Shown: positions 20,459 to 29,426, counted from the stretch's first letter. The stretch: DNA of 64,000 nt from Acetobacterium tundrae (GCF_008086615.1 NZ_RXYB01000015.1:1-64000), one strand, 5' to 3'. Notes: generated from the letters alone by a model not told the origin. Numbers and translations: made by a program.

Positions 20459-21538
20459 TTAAATTATGATTGTTACTGTATTTCGGCTTTCACTATTTTC
20501 AGTCAACATTTTTTTTGCATATGTATTAATAATGGCAAGAGATATTGTGTTTTCCTCCGCTTTTAGCAAATCATAAACTGCTCCATCAAAACTTGCCTGA
20601 ATGGTAACCTCGCCGTTTAAATCCGAATGCTCAACCAGTAGGGAGACAACCGCTCTGGGAAATGCCTGGAGTAAGATACCTAAAAGGATTTCTTCACAAA
20701 CCAGCTGCACATTCATAATCTGACGTTCGGTGAACATCTGCTTTTTAAGAAATTCCTCAATTTTTGCATTAAGTTCATACAGATCAAACCCGCTGCCTGC
20801 GGCTTCATATTCAAACGCGGAAATTTTCTTTATAAACGCGCGGGTCTTTGTTTTTTGGGGATGGTCGAAAATCTGCTCCGGTGATCCCTCTTCATAAATG
20901 CCCTTTTCATCCATATAAAAAACGCGACTTGATACATCCCTGGCAAATTTCATCTCATGGGTGACAATCATCATGGTTAAACCATTAGAAGCCAGCTTGC
21001 GGATCACTCCCAGAACCTCGCTGACCATGGTCGGATCCAGTGCCGAAGTTGGTTCGTCAAACAAGACGATTTGAGGTTTCATAGCCAGAGTTCTGGCTAT
21101 GGCGGCACGCTGCTTCTGCCCTCCCGACAGTTCATCAGGGAAAGCATAGACTTTTGATTTCAGTCCGACCATTTCCAAAAAACGCATTCCTTCATCATAA
21201 GCCTGTTGTTTCGGAATTTTTAGAAGATTAACCGGACCCAGCATGAGGTTTTCAATAATCATCAGATGAGAAAACAGGTTAAATGATTGAAACACCATGC
21301 CCATTTTTTGACGCAAACCAGACACATCCGCATTTTTAGCCAGAATATTCTGTCCGTCAACGGATATTTCGCCCGTTGTCGGTGTTTCAAGCAGGTTGAT
21401 ACACCGTAAAAACGTTGATTTTCCACAGCCCGATGGACCGATGATGGAGATGACTTCACCCTCTTTTATCTCCGTATTGATATTTTCCAGCACACTTAAC
21501 TCTCCGAAGCTCTTTGACAAACCTTTGATCGTTATCAT
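20459..21538 (-). CDS. Amino-acid ABC ATPase with extra C-terminal domain
   Basis: 359 residues. Residues 1-240 are a GlnQ-type ATPase: GPSGCGKST, Q-loop FQSFNLFSH, signature [26 protein letters not shown]. The remaining 115 residues (from about SGFDLYELN) are not part of the family. They resemble the start of an RsbW/SpoIIAB-like GHKL domain: an amphipathic segment ERQIMNVQLVCEEILLGIL then strands, but the normally conserved Asn of the N-box is replaced, so ATP binding there is doubtful. ATGA overlap with the upstream permease fusion shows coupling. Function: energises the adjacent transporter; the tail may be regulatory. Confidence 0.85.
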   Translation of the reverse strand: MITIKGLSKSFGELSVLENINTEIKEGEVISIIGPSGCGKSTFLRCINLLETPTTGEISVDGQNILAKNADVSGLRQKMGMVFQSFNLFSHLMIIENLMLGPVNLLKIPKQQAYDEGMRFLEMVGLKSKVYAFPDELSGGQKQRAAIARTLAMKPQIVLFDEPTSALDPTMVSEVLGVIRKLASNGLTMMIVTHEMKFARDVSSRVFYMDEKGIYEEGSPEQIFDHPQKTKTRAFIKKISAFEYEAAGSGFDLYELNAKIEEFLKKQMFTERQIMNVQLVCEEILLGILLQAFPRAVVSLLVEHSDLNGEVTIQASFDGAVYDLLKAEENTISLAIINTYAKKMLTENSESRNTVTIII

Positions 21539-23133
21539 TTTACCACCTCCATTGCGCTCGCTTCAGGATCAACAATCCCTTTGACTATCCGTTTTCGACG
21601 TTTGGGATCAACCTGAACTTCGATTTTTCCCAGCACAATAATAAACAGATAGGTGATCACAAAATAGATAAAAGCTGTCACAAACAGCGGGAAAAAGGCA
21701 TCAAAAGTACGGCTTCTGATAATGTCCGTCATTTTGGTCAAATCCTGGATGGCAATATAACCCACCACCGAGGTCATTTTTACCATGCTGATGAATTCTC
21801 CTTTGAAAATGGGAAGAATATGCCTTAGCGCCTGAGGTAATGTCACCTTAAAAAAGCTAAACGCCTTTGTGAAACCCAGGGCATAAGCTGCCTCAAGCTG
21901 TCCCTTGTCAGTTGCGTCGATGGCTGTTCTGAATATCTCCGCCGAATAAGCAGCAAAGTTTATGGAAAAACCTACCACCGCAATCAGCACCGGATCAATG
22001 TCCACCGAAGCAAATAGAATGTAATACAAGATCATTAATGTTAAAACAATGGGAACCCCCTGAATCAGCCGGATATAAACAATGGCGCTCCCGGATAAAA
22101 GCCGTGATCGGGACTTTCGCATGGCACAAATCAATGCCCCCAATATACTGCCGAATACAAGTGACAATAGTGAAATAACAATCGTCGTCCAAAGGCCATC
22201 CAAAACCAGCTTGTACCGATCTTCGACGATAAATGTTTTATTAAAACTGTTTTGAAGGGACCCGAAAAACGAACCAATCCCCGTTTGGTTTTCATTGGTC
22301 GTAACGGTTCCGTCAGCGTTTTCTACCGCCCCATTGTACATGGTCTTTCGCACCAATACGCTGTTATGAAGTACCACGTAGGCATCACTATAGAGCACTT
22401 CCTGTCCCCGTTCATCGGTTTTAAAGAAATCGGATATAATGATATCACCTTTGCCACTTTGCAGCGCTGGGATCATAGCCGCATAATCCATCGTGACAAT
22501 TTCATAATCAACGTTGGCATAATTGGCAAACCGTTTCATAAACTCAATGTCATAGCCGGTAAGCTGCCCATTTTCGTAATAATTCATGGGTTCCGTCATG
22601 CCATTGGTAATGATTGTCAACTTCTTTTCCGGATTCTGGGGTTTGGGAATATCCGGCATTTTCCCACCGATGTTATCGATCCAACGGGTCACCATTTCAT
22701 CGGCGGTACCATCCTGATGAATCTGTTTTATAAAAGCATTGATCTGATCATTCAACCCCGTATTATTCAACCCCACCACGGTGGCAATTTCAATATTCCC
22801 CAGTTCCTCGGGCAGCTTGACCAGATCCGGATTACTGAGAAGAATGCGGTCGACCCCGGAGCTATCATAAATTACCGCCGTGGCTTTTCCGCTTTTGAGG
22901 GCCGCCACACCGTCAATAAACTGAGTGAAATAAGAGATTTCCGCATTGGGCATGTATTCTTTGGCCACCTCTTCCGGAGGTGTTCCTTCAGGAACACCAA
23001 TAATATAGCCAGCCTTGTTCAAATCACTGGCACTGCTGATTTTTGCTTCGTCTGCTGCCGAACACCCGCAAATTAGAAACACAACAGCAATACACAATAG
23101 TAGTGCGTAAATTTTCAAAACACCTTTTTTCAT
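21535..23133 (-). CDS. Amino-acid ABC binding-protein/permease fusion
   Basis: 532 residues. Signal peptide with lipobox LICGC (C24), then two consecutive binding-protein-like segments: about 30-160 (ending RWIDNIGGKMP) and about 165-290 (starting KKLTIITNGMTEPMNYYENGQLTGYDIEFMKRFA). A permease domain follows (about 310-520) with EAAYALGFTKAFSFFKVTLPQALRHI, the ATPase-docking EAA loop. The first segment resembles only the second lobe of a binding protein, so the extracytoplasmic part may be a rearranged or duplicated receptor. ATG at 23131-23133 follows GGAGGACATTC; a longer reading lacks support. Fused receptor-permease proteins are known in Gram-positive bacteria. Confidence 0.88.
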   Translation of the reverse strand: MKKGVLKIYALLLCIAVVFLICGCSAADEAKISSASDLNKAGYIIGVPEGTPPEEVAKEYMPNAEISYFTQFIDGVAALKSGKATAVIYDSSGVDRILLSNPDLVKLPEELGNIEIATVVGLNNTGLNDQINAFIKQIHQDGTADEMVTRWIDNIGGKMPDIPKPQNPEKKLTIITNGMTEPMNYYENGQLTGYDIEFMKRFANYANVDYEIVTMDYAAMIPALQSGKGDIIISDFFKTDERGQEVLYSDAYVVLHNSVLVRKTMYNGAVENADGTVTTNENQTGIGSFFGSLQNSFNKTFIVEDRYKLVLDGLWTTIVISLLSLVFGSILGALICAMRKSRSRLLSGSAIVYIRLIQGVPIVLTLMILYYILFASVDIDPVLIAVVGFSINFAAYSAEIFRTAIDATDKGQLEAAYALGFTKAFSFFKVTLPQALRHILPIFKGEFISMVKMTSVVGYIAIQDLTKMTDIIRSRTFDAFFPLFVTAFIYFVITYLFIIVLGKIEVQVDPKRRKRIVKGIVDPEASAMEVVK

Positions 23134-23165
23134 GAATGTCCTCCAACACTTTCCGGTTTTCCAAT

Positions 23166-23294
23166 TCAAGTAATAGCAACCACTGTCTTGATTCCTTTTC
23201 TAAATTCACAAGCATCACACGGCCGATTTAATGCCGTCTCATATGGGCCCACGTGGCCACCCGTTCCAATATCACCAAATTTATCATTCATCAT
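23166..23294 (-). CDS. Possible 42-residue small protein upstream of ABC operon
   Basis: Open frame starting MMNDKFGDIGTGGHVGPYET and containing CDACEF (a CxxC pair) before the stop. GGAGATAGT lies just before the ATG pair. It ends 32 bases before the ribosome-binding site and start of the binding-protein/permease fusion, so it could be a leader peptide or a small companion protein. I do not recognise a family. The good ribosome-binding site and the non-random CxxC and Gly-rich composition are the only support. The rest of 23134-23458 holds a terminator (23407-23439) and no other gene. Confidence 0.4.
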   Translation of the reverse strand: MMNDKFGDIGTGGHVGPYETALNRPCDACEFRKGIKTVVAIT

Positions 23295-23406
23295 ACTATC
23301 TCCAGCATATTATTTCAACGTTTATTCCCGCTTAAGCAACGCTGGTTTGAATCATCTATGCCCGGACGTCTACTTTCTCATTCTTCCCGACCATTATCTT
23401 TAATAA

Positions 23407-23439
23407 AAAACAACAGCAACTTTCATTGCTGTTGTTTTT
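23407..23439 (-). terminator. Intrinsic terminator after the methyltransferase gene
   Basis: Perfect 13-base stem AAAACAACAGCAA with TTGCTGTTGTTTT around a six-base loop, 20 bases after the methyltransferase stop codon on the minus strand, with flanking T runs on both strands. Confidence 0.8.
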
Positions 23440-23458
23440 CATTCATCTGTTTATTATT

Positions 23459-24046
23459 TTACAATTTTATTCCAGAAATAATATATAATTCATCACCATC
23501 TGCTCGAATATCAATATCAAAGAGTGTATTAAAGTGTTTTGATTCAGTCACTGCATCATTCAATGAAGATGTCATTTTCCTGACTCGCTCCTCAGAACGC
23601 CTGGCATTAAAGCTGTCCTTGCTTTCGCTATGGGCAATCATAAAACGTCCCCCGGAATTCAGGCAAGCAGAAAGTTGTCGCGCAAACACATCCTTATCAG
23701 CAAAATGAGGATAAGCATTGTAGACAATGGCAAAATCAAAGCCAGTCTGATTATACTGATAAAAATTCGCATCTTTAAATTTGACTTTCGACTGTTTGAA
23801 ATTTTTTCGTGCCTGTCTAATCATCAATTCCGATAAATCAATCGCAATGATTTCCGCTGGTTCATAATTCAATAAATGCGGTATTAAAATACCGGTACCT
23901 GTTGCAATATCCAGAATACGGCTATTATCTTTTATATTCGCCAATCCCAGAATCGTAGATATTTTTTCGGAATTATGACGACATAAAATATCCCATTGAT
24001 ATGCAACATTACCAAAATACGCGTTAGTCGGTTGACAATTATTCAT
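23459..24046 (-). CDS. Class I SAM-dependent methyltransferase
   Basis: 195 residues. The SAM-binding motif I is RILDIATGTGILIPHLL, followed by IIAIDLSELMIRQARKNF and FDFAIVYNAYPHFADK, the usual Rossmann-fold order of methyltransferase domain 11/25 proteins. ATG at 24044-24046 is chosen because AAGGAGTGTTCAA precedes it; the frame is open about 16 codons further. Monocistronic, between terminators. The substrate is not evident; a small molecule is more likely than nucleic acid given the size and lack of extra domains. Confidence 0.8.
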   Translation of the reverse strand: MNNCQPTNAYFGNVAYQWDILCRHNSEKISTILGLANIKDNSRILDIATGTGILIPHLLNYEPAEIIAIDLSELMIRQARKNFKQSKVKFKDANFYQYNQTGFDFAIVYNAYPHFADKDVFARQLSACLNSGGRFMIAHSESKDSFNARRSEERVRKMTSSLNDAVTESKHFNTLFDIDIRADGDELYIISGIKL

Positions 24047-24080
24047 TTGAACACTCCTTACATTTATCTTATCTATTTTT

Positions 24081-24109
24081 AATATAATACCCAAAAATAG
24101 TGTTGATAA
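24081..24109 (-). promoter_or_regulatory. Candidate promoter of the methyltransferase gene
   Basis: TATATT at 24081-24086 with TTATCA seventeen bases upstream (24104-24109); about 35 bases before the start codon. Moderate match only. Confidence 0.35.
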
Positions 24110-24211
24110 GCACCAGGAATAAACTAAATGATAAATTTTATTGATATAATTACAGTCTCAGACAATCTACCTTTTTGATAACTTCTCAGTATTGCCGAGT
24201 CATTTGAACGC

Positions 24212-25699
24212 TTATTTCAACCAGCCCGCCGAACGTTCGACTGCTTTATCCCAGAATCCGCACAGTTCCTGTCTTTTTGAATCACTTATCTGTGGCTCAA
24301 AACACTTTTCGACTTTCCAGAACTCGTTGATTTCTTCAAAGCTGTCCCAATATCCGACCGCCAGACCGGCTGCATAAACAGCCCCAAGGGTCGTGGTTTC
24401 GGTAATGATCGGCCGCTCTACCGGAATTCCTAAAATATCCGCCTGAAACTGGAGCATGAAATTGCTTTTCGAACCGCCGCCGTCAGCTTTCAGTTTTGTC
24501 AGGCTGAATCCCGATTTCTTCTCCATTACTTTGAAAGCATCTTTTACCTGAAATGCCATCGATTCCAATGCCGCCCGGGCGATATGATGTTTAGTGGTTC
24601 CTCTTGATATTCCCATAATGGTGCCGCGGGCATAAGAATCATAATAAGGTGCTCCCAGCCCCACAAATGCCGGAACAAAGTATACTCCCAAACTATCCTC
24701 CACCTGAAGGGCCAATTTTTCAGCATCCCCGGCGTTGTCAATGATGTTCAGCCCATCCCGAAGCCACTGAATAACTGCTCCTGAAACATCGGCCATTCCT
24801 TCCAGACCATAGTCCGTACGGCCTTTTGCACTCCAAAGAACCGGAGAGAAAATACCATCTGAAGGCGGCACATATACATCCCCAGTATTCATAACCATAA
24901 AAGAGCCCGTGCCATACGTGTTTTTCGCCATTCCTTTTTCAAGACAGCCCTGCCCAAAAGCGGCGGCCTGCTGATCTCCCAGAATTCCGGCCACCGGTAT
25001 CTCGGCACCAAAGAAAACAGCGGGATCCGTCATACCGTAAATCTCGCTGGACGTTCTCAGCTCAGGCAGTATTTCTTTGGGAATCTGCAACTCATCCAGA
25101 ATCCATTCATCATAATCCAAAGTTCGGGCGTTTTGCAGCAGGGTGACTGAAGCATTGGAGTAATCCGTCACATGAGCACGGCCTCCAGTGAGTTTCCATA
25201 CCAGCCAGCTATCAATGGTGCCATAAAGAAGTTCGCCATTCTCCACGCCTTCCTTCACTTTTTGATCATTATCCAATAGCCAGCGGATTTTTGTCGCGGC
25301 ATCATTTGGTAAAATGACCATCCCGGTTCGATCAACAATTCCTGCGCCGTCTTTTGCTTCCAAGGCTTCACAAATATCCAGGGTTCGTCGATCCTGCCAG
25401 ACAATGGCACGGCAAACCGGCTGACTTGTTTTCTTATCCCAAAACAGCGTCGTCTCACGCTGGTTGGTGATCCCAATCGCTTCAATATCCGTCGGTTTGA
25501 CAGCGCCATTTTTCAAGGCTTCTGCCACCATTTTAATGGTCACATCCCAGATTTCACCGGCATCATGCTCAACCCACCCGGACTGGGGAAAATGCTGGGT
25601 AAATTCCGAATAAGCCTGGGCAATAATATTCACCGCCTTATCGAAAATCATTACCTTTACACCGGTGGTGCCTTCATCAATTCCTAAGATATACTTCAT
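24212..25699 (-). CDS. glpK: Glycerol kinase (FGGY family)
   Basis: 495 residues, normal length. ATP-dependent phosphorylation of glycerol to glycerol 3-phosphate in the cytoplasm. Family marks: GIDEGTTGVKVMIFD at the N-terminus (many GlpK have DQGTTSSR here), ITNQRETTLFWDK and AIVWQDRRT with the glycerol-contacting Arg, Glu and Trp, IDSWLVWKLTGG, and GDQQAAAFGQGC. ATG at 25697-25699 follows GGAGGAGAAAG. It lies 16 bases after the amidohydrolase gene and shares its leader RNA, whose twin precedes glpP, which supports a glycerol role. Because motif 1 differs from canonical GlpK, another polyol cannot be excluded. Confidence 0.85.
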   Translation of the reverse strand: MKYILGIDEGTTGVKVMIFDKAVNIIAQAYSEFTQHFPQSGWVEHDAGEIWDVTIKMVAEALKNGAVKPTDIEAIGITNQRETTLFWDKKTSQPVCRAIVWQDRRTLDICEALEAKDGAGIVDRTGMVILPNDAATKIRWLLDNDQKVKEGVENGELLYGTIDSWLVWKLTGGRAHVTDYSNASVTLLQNARTLDYDEWILDELQIPKEILPELRTSSEIYGMTDPAVFFGAEIPVAGILGDQQAAAFGQGCLEKGMAKNTYGTGSFMVMNTGDVYVPPSDGIFSPVLWSAKGRTDYGLEGMADVSGAVIQWLRDGLNIIDNAGDAEKLALQVEDSLGVYFVPAFVGLGAPYYDSYARGTIMGISRGTTKHHIARAALESMAFQVKDAFKVMEKKSGFSLTKLKADGGGSKSNFMLQFQADILGIPVERPIITETTTLGAVYAAGLAVGYWDSFEEINEFWKVEKCFEPQISDSKRQELCGFWDKAVERSAGWLK

Positions 25700-25715
25700 C
25701 TTTCTCCTCCATATT

Positions 25716-27269
25716 TTATTTTTGATAGACAACATTTCCTTGATAAATGGTCATTTCAATAGAAATATCTTTTATATTTTGGGGTAACACTTCCAATGGA
25801 TTATGAGACAATACGGTGATATCGCCTGCTTTTCCAGGGCTCAAAGACCCGCGTATTTTTTCCTCTTTTGCTGTATAAGCCCCATCAATGGTGAATAATC
25901 GCAGTGCCTGATATGGACTTATGGCATTCTGAACATAGGGGGGATTAACGGCGGCATGAATGCCCAGTACCGGATTGATCGGAGTAACATTCGAATCCGA
26001 GCCGCCGTTGACAATAAGCCCCGCCTCCAGAAATTCCCGGATGGGATAAGCCCGACGGTTTCGTTTTGCTCCCACGCGATCTGCATAAACGCTGTCCGGG
26101 CCGCCCCGCAAATAGGTGAAGGCCGGTTGGGTGGAAATAACCGCCCCTAAATCCGCCGCCCGCTGAATATCCTGTTGATTCGGAAAGCCAAAATGTTCGA
26201 GCCGGAAGCGATGGTCCGCGATGGGATACCGGTTCAAAGCCTTTTTCAGACAATCGAGAACTTGGGTGATGCCCCGCTGTCCGATGACGTGGAATCCGGT
26301 TTGCAGATTGTTTTTATGAGCCGCAACAATATAGTCAATAATCCATTCATCACTATAATATAGCTCACCTTTCGTGCTTGAATCATCGCAATACGATTCC
26401 TCAAAAGCCGCCGTTCGGGAGCCAATGGAGCCATCCAACAACATATCGGTACCAATGACACTGAGGCCTTTTTCAATGACCTCTTCAATTTTAGTGCTGC
26501 ACCAGTGCAGCACAACATGTACCGGCAAACGGTCCATTAATTCCAGGAACACCGGAATATCCTCATCCGAAGATAGATCTCCGCCTTCCATCGCATGGAT
26601 CGTGGTCACTCCGGCTTTCACCGCTATCTCCGCCGTGTACCGGATCGCCGTTTCTCGCTGTTCTTTTGTCATTTTGTCAAAAAAGAATTTTCGGGCATGG
26701 CTGTTAGCCTTACTCTGCAGCCTCCCAATGACGTTCCCCGCTTGGTCTTTAATAAGCCCTTCTTCTGTTCCCAGAAACCTCATGGCTTCCATAGCAGCCG
26801 TATTGACCTGGGTATAATGCAGTCCCCGATCGGCCAGATAGACCGGACGCTCTTTAAACCGAGCATCCAGCTCCTGGGCAGTTGGCGGTCTTTTCTCCAT
26901 CAATCGGGACTCATCAAGACCATAGCCGTAAATCCATTCCTCTTGGTCGGATGTTTGCTCTTCAGCCAGTGTTTTCAATATCTCTGCAATGGATCGGCAG
27001 TGGTATAAATCAATGCCGATCGCGGATAAACCGGTGTTCATCATATGAACATGACAGTCGTGAAGTCCCGGTAAAAAGGTCTTCCCCTGAAGATCAATTA
27101 TCTTTGCACTTTCTTTTTCCGCCATCATTTTTATGGCTTCAGTGTTTCCGATTTCTTCAATTTTTCCGTTTTTAATATAAATTCCCTGACAGTTTGGATT
27201 CTTCTCATCCATGGTAATACCGATTCCATTAATGAGGGCAAGTTTGTTTTCGATCGTTTTTCTTTTCAA
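25716..27269 (-). CDS. YtcJ-like metal-dependent amidohydrolase
   Basis: 517 residues of amidohydrolase family 3 (COG1574). The N-terminal metal motif HDCHVHM sits in GKTFLPGLHDCHVHM; later ligands include the His of GFHVIGQRG, RLEHFGFP and the Asp of NGGSDSNVTP. The fold begins and ends with the small beta domain (LINGIGITMDEKN; SPGKAGDITVLSHNPLEV). The start is TTG at 27267-27269 after AGAAAGGAAATACA, the same layout as in front of glpP. First gene of the transcript with glpK. The physiological substrate of this family is mostly unknown; the link to glycerol metabolism is contextual. Confidence 0.82.
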   Translation of the reverse strand: MKRKTIENKLALINGIGITMDEKNPNCQGIYIKNGKIEEIGNTEAIKMMAEKESAKIIDLQGKTFLPGLHDCHVHMMNTGLSAIGIDLYHCRSIAEILKTLAEEQTSDQEEWIYGYGLDESRLMEKRPPTAQELDARFKERPVYLADRGLHYTQVNTAAMEAMRFLGTEEGLIKDQAGNVIGRLQSKANSHARKFFFDKMTKEQRETAIRYTAEIAVKAGVTTIHAMEGGDLSSDEDIPVFLELMDRLPVHVVLHWCSTKIEEVIEKGLSVIGTDMLLDGSIGSRTAAFEESYCDDSSTKGELYYSDEWIIDYIVAAHKNNLQTGFHVIGQRGITQVLDCLKKALNRYPIADHRFRLEHFGFPNQQDIQRAADLGAVISTQPAFTYLRGGPDSVYADRVGAKRNRRAYPIREFLEAGLIVNGGSDSNVTPINPVLGIHAAVNPPYVQNAISPYQALRLFTIDGAYTAKEEKIRGSLSPGKAGDITVLSHNPLEVLPQNIKDISIEMTIYQGNVVYQK

Positions 27270-27289
27270 TGTATTTCCTTTCTCTATAC

Positions 27290-27410
27290 AAAAAAATCCG
27301 CATCATACCAAGGGCACAATCCCGGAAATCCCAGTGCGGTGTACCCACAGTATCATACGGACATCTCTTAAACTCTTGTCCTGTGTTATTCTCTTGTAAT
27401 GGTTTACTCT
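27290..27410 (-). promoter_or_regulatory. Leader RNA A of the amidohydrolase-glpK transcript
   Basis: Nearly the same sequence as the leader at 34372-34493 in front of glpP. Conserved blocks: AGTAAACCATTACAA, AATAACACAGG, CAAGAGTTTAAGAGATGTC, GTATGATACTGTGG. They allow a two-part hairpin (CACAG/CTGTG outside GGACA/TGTCC), followed by a terminator-like element CCGCA...TGCGG with seven T residues. Differences between the copies keep the GGACA stem pairable. Most likely an antitermination leader, with GlpP the obvious candidate ligand protein; a metabolite riboswitch is the alternative. Confidence 0.7.
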
Positions 27411-27416
27411 TTTTTC

Positions 27417-27445
27417 ATTCTATTCCTTTATCTCAAAATTGTCAA
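27417..27445 (-). promoter_or_regulatory. Sigma-A promoter of leader A
   Basis: TTGACA (27440-27445), 17-base spacer, TAGAAT (27417-27422). Same arrangement as in front of leader B. Confidence 0.75.
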
Positions 27446-27494
27446 GGCTATCGCCTCAGCATTTTCACTAAACAATAAGGTTGCAGATAAGCCG

Positions 27495-27532
27495 GTACCG
27501 GAGACAAATACTATCAGGATTGTCTCCGGTAC
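27495..27532. repeat. Palindromic hairpin element between dhaL and the glp promoter
   Basis: GTACCGGAGACAA (27495-27507) and TTGTCTCCGGTAC (27520-27532) form a perfect 13-base stem. No T run follows on the minus strand, the direction of dhaL; TTACTTT follows on the plus strand. Ends and flank resemble the larger hairpin at 63728-63828. It may end the dha transcript or be a dispersed repeat. Confidence 0.55.
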
Positions 27533-27605
27533 TTACTTTGACGCTTTATCTACAGTCTACGCAGTTGATCAAGGATTTTTCTAAATCCCGCTCTCATTAA
27601 ATTCT

Positions 27606-28247
27606 TTACGGCATATTGTTATAAAAAATTGCCAGAATTGCGGTACTAGAAGCAGAACCTGGATCTCGGTGACCGATTGCCCGTTCACCCAGTCTCATGG
27701 CCCGTCCTTTTTTAGCGATAATGGGAATCGTTGAGTCCGATCCGGCTGAGCCGACTTCGGCTGCTTTTTTCATTGCCTCTTTAGGCGCCAGTTTTTCATC
27801 AACATAAGCGGCCTTTAATGCATCCACAGCCGGTCGCAGTGTATCAACCATCGTTTTATCACCCACTTTGGCTTTGCCGCGCTTTTCGATAATGGCAACA
27901 CCGGTTTCCATCATCTCGATGAATTCATCAAAAGTCACTTCTTCTTTTCCTTTTACAGGCAAGCCGAATTTCATAAAAAATCCGCCGTACAATGGTCCGG
28001 AAGCACCGCCAACCTTATCCAGCAAGGCCGTTCCGACATTCTTAAACAGGGTGCTGATGTCTTCTGATTTCCAACTATCCAAATTTTTGCTTACTTCACG
28101 AAAGCCAATGCTCAGGTTCATCCCGTGATCGCCATCGCCAATAGCAGAATCCAATTCTGAAAAATAGTCTTTCTTTTCTTCTGCCAACACGGCAAGGTCT
28201 TCAATGACCTTGATAAAGTAATCTTTGTTTAATATATATTCGCTCAT
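27606..28247 (-). CDS. dhaL: Dihydroxyacetone kinase ADP-binding subunit DhaL
   Basis: 213 residues. DhaL holds ADP, which is phosphorylated by DhaM and passes phosphate to the ketose on DhaK. The Mg-binding aspartates are D33, D38 and D40 in ELDSAIGDGDHGMN; GGASGPLYGGFF and GSAGSDSTIP...RAIGHRDPGSAS follow as in other DhaL proteins. Of two adjacent ATGs, the one at 28245-28247 has a six-base distance from AGGAG and is preferred. It is the last of dhaM-dhaK-dhaL. A weak hairpin with a short T run lies in the 110-base gap to dhaK. The substrate may be dihydroxyacetone or a C4 ketose. Confidence 0.93.
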   Translation of the reverse strand: MSEYILNKDYFIKVIEDLAVLAEEKKDYFSELDSAIGDGDHGMNLSIGFREVSKNLDSWKSEDISTLFKNVGTALLDKVGGASGPLYGGFFMKFGLPVKGKEEVTFDEFIEMMETGVAIIEKRGKAKVGDKTMVDTLRPAVDALKAAYVDEKLAPKEAMKKAAEVGSAGSDSTIPIIAKKGRAMRLGERAIGHRDPGSASSTAILAIFYNNMP

Positions 28248-28357
28248 CATTCTCTCCTGTCAATGGATTAAAGGACAGACAAAAAACTGCCTGCCCGTTT
28301 TTCTATTATTAAAATTTATTTCTATTTAATTAGATTTAGATATCTGGCTTAAAATGA

Positions 28358-29365
28358 TTAAACCTGGGTGAAATATGGAGCATCACATGGATAATCCAGT
28401 AGTTCTTTCAGTTCATCATCCAACCTGACCAACGTTACCGACATGCCCGCCATATCCATCGACGAAGCGAAAGAGCCGACTAATGATTTATAAATTGTGA
28501 TTCCTTTTTCTTTCAGAATCTGAGCAACACGTCTAAAACAAATATGTAAATCGAGAATTGGCGTAGCCCCTAAGCTGTTGACAAGGACATATACTTCATC
28601 ACCTTTAGCAAAGGGAAGATCTGCTAAAATCGGTTCCATAATTTGATCGACTACTCGATCTGCCGGTTCAATTTTTCCACGTCGTACGCCTGGCTCGCCA
28701 TGAATCCCCATACCGATTTCCATATCGCCGTCTTCCATTTCAAAAATCGGGCCTCCTTTGGAAGGCAGGGTTGCCGATGACATGGCCACACCCATGGTGC
28801 GGGTGACACTGTTGCATTTCTGAGCCGCCGCTACAACTTCATCCAAATCTCCGCCCAGATCAGCTTTTGCGCTGGCACTTTTGAAAACAAAAAACATACC
28901 GGCAATCCCACGACGGTCTTCAATATTTTCGGAGGAAATAACATCATCTGTTACGGTAACAGTTTCAACCCGGATGCCATCTTCTTCATCGGCTTTTTCT
29001 GCACCCATGTCAAAGTTCATGACATCTCCAGCGTAGTTGCCGTATAAATAGATACATCCTTTACCAGTATTAACTGCTTTTGCTGTCGCATAGCAGGGGT
29101 CGGGAGAAGGCGATGTATTGATATTGCCGACAACGGCAGCATCTGCAAAACCTTTTCCAACATAACCAAGAAATAATGGTTCATGTCCGGATCCGCCGCC
29201 GATGATAACGCCCACTTTGTCTTTTTTCTTAGCAGTCTTGCTGAGAACCACACGACCCTGAGCTTCACCTTCAGTGATCAATGTCACATAATCTTTATGC
29301 GCAAGGACGTATCCCTCCAACATTTCTTCTACAACATCATAGGGATCATTGATTAATCGTTTCAT
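28358..29365 (-). CDS. dhaK: Dihydroxyacetone kinase subunit DhaK (or tetrulose kinase)
   Basis: 335 residues. DhaK binds the ketose covalently through a histidine. The key residues are present: H61 in GGGSGHEPLF, D114 in YAGDVMNFD and the covalent H222 in GIHGEPGVRRG. ATG follows TAGGAGGATAAA. It has its own sigma-54 promoter sequence 45-60 bases upstream and is bracketed by dhaM and dhaL, so the kinase is PTS-dependent rather than ATP-dependent. The divergent RpiB- and TIM-like genes raise the possibility that erythrulose is the substrate. Confidence 0.93.
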   Translation of the reverse strand: MKRLINDPYDVVEEMLEGYVLAHKDYVTLITEGEAQGRVVLSKTAKKKDKVGVIIGGGSGHEPLFLGYVGKGFADAAVVGNINTSPSPDPCYATAKAVNTGKGCIYLYGNYAGDVMNFDMGAEKADEEDGIRVETVTVTDDVISSENIEDRRGIAGMFFVFKSASAKADLGGDLDEVVAAAQKCNSVTRTMGVAMSSATLPSKGGPIFEMEDGDMEIGMGIHGEPGVRRGKIEPADRVVDQIMEPILADLPFAKGDEVYVLVNSLGATPILDLHICFRRVAQILKEKGITIYKSLVGSFASSMDMAGMSVTLVRLDDELKELLDYPCDAPYFTQV

Positions 29366-29409
29366 TTTATCCTCCTAAAATATATAATTTGTATACGTTT
29401 TCTAAAAAG

Positions 29410-29426
29410 AGCAAGAACCATGCCAA
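29410..29426 (-). promoter_or_regulatory. Sigma-54 promoter upstream of dhaK
   Basis: TTGGCATGGTTCTTGCT on the minus strand: GG at -24 and GC at -12 with the correct ten-base distance; only one base of the TGGCACGNNNNTTGCW consensus differs. Transcription would start near 29399. Confidence 0.75.

Noticed and set aside
22252-23076. 274-codon plus-strand frame opposite the receptor-permease fusion
   Set aside because: Antisense shadow of a well-supported gene; no ribosome-binding site and no recognisable family.
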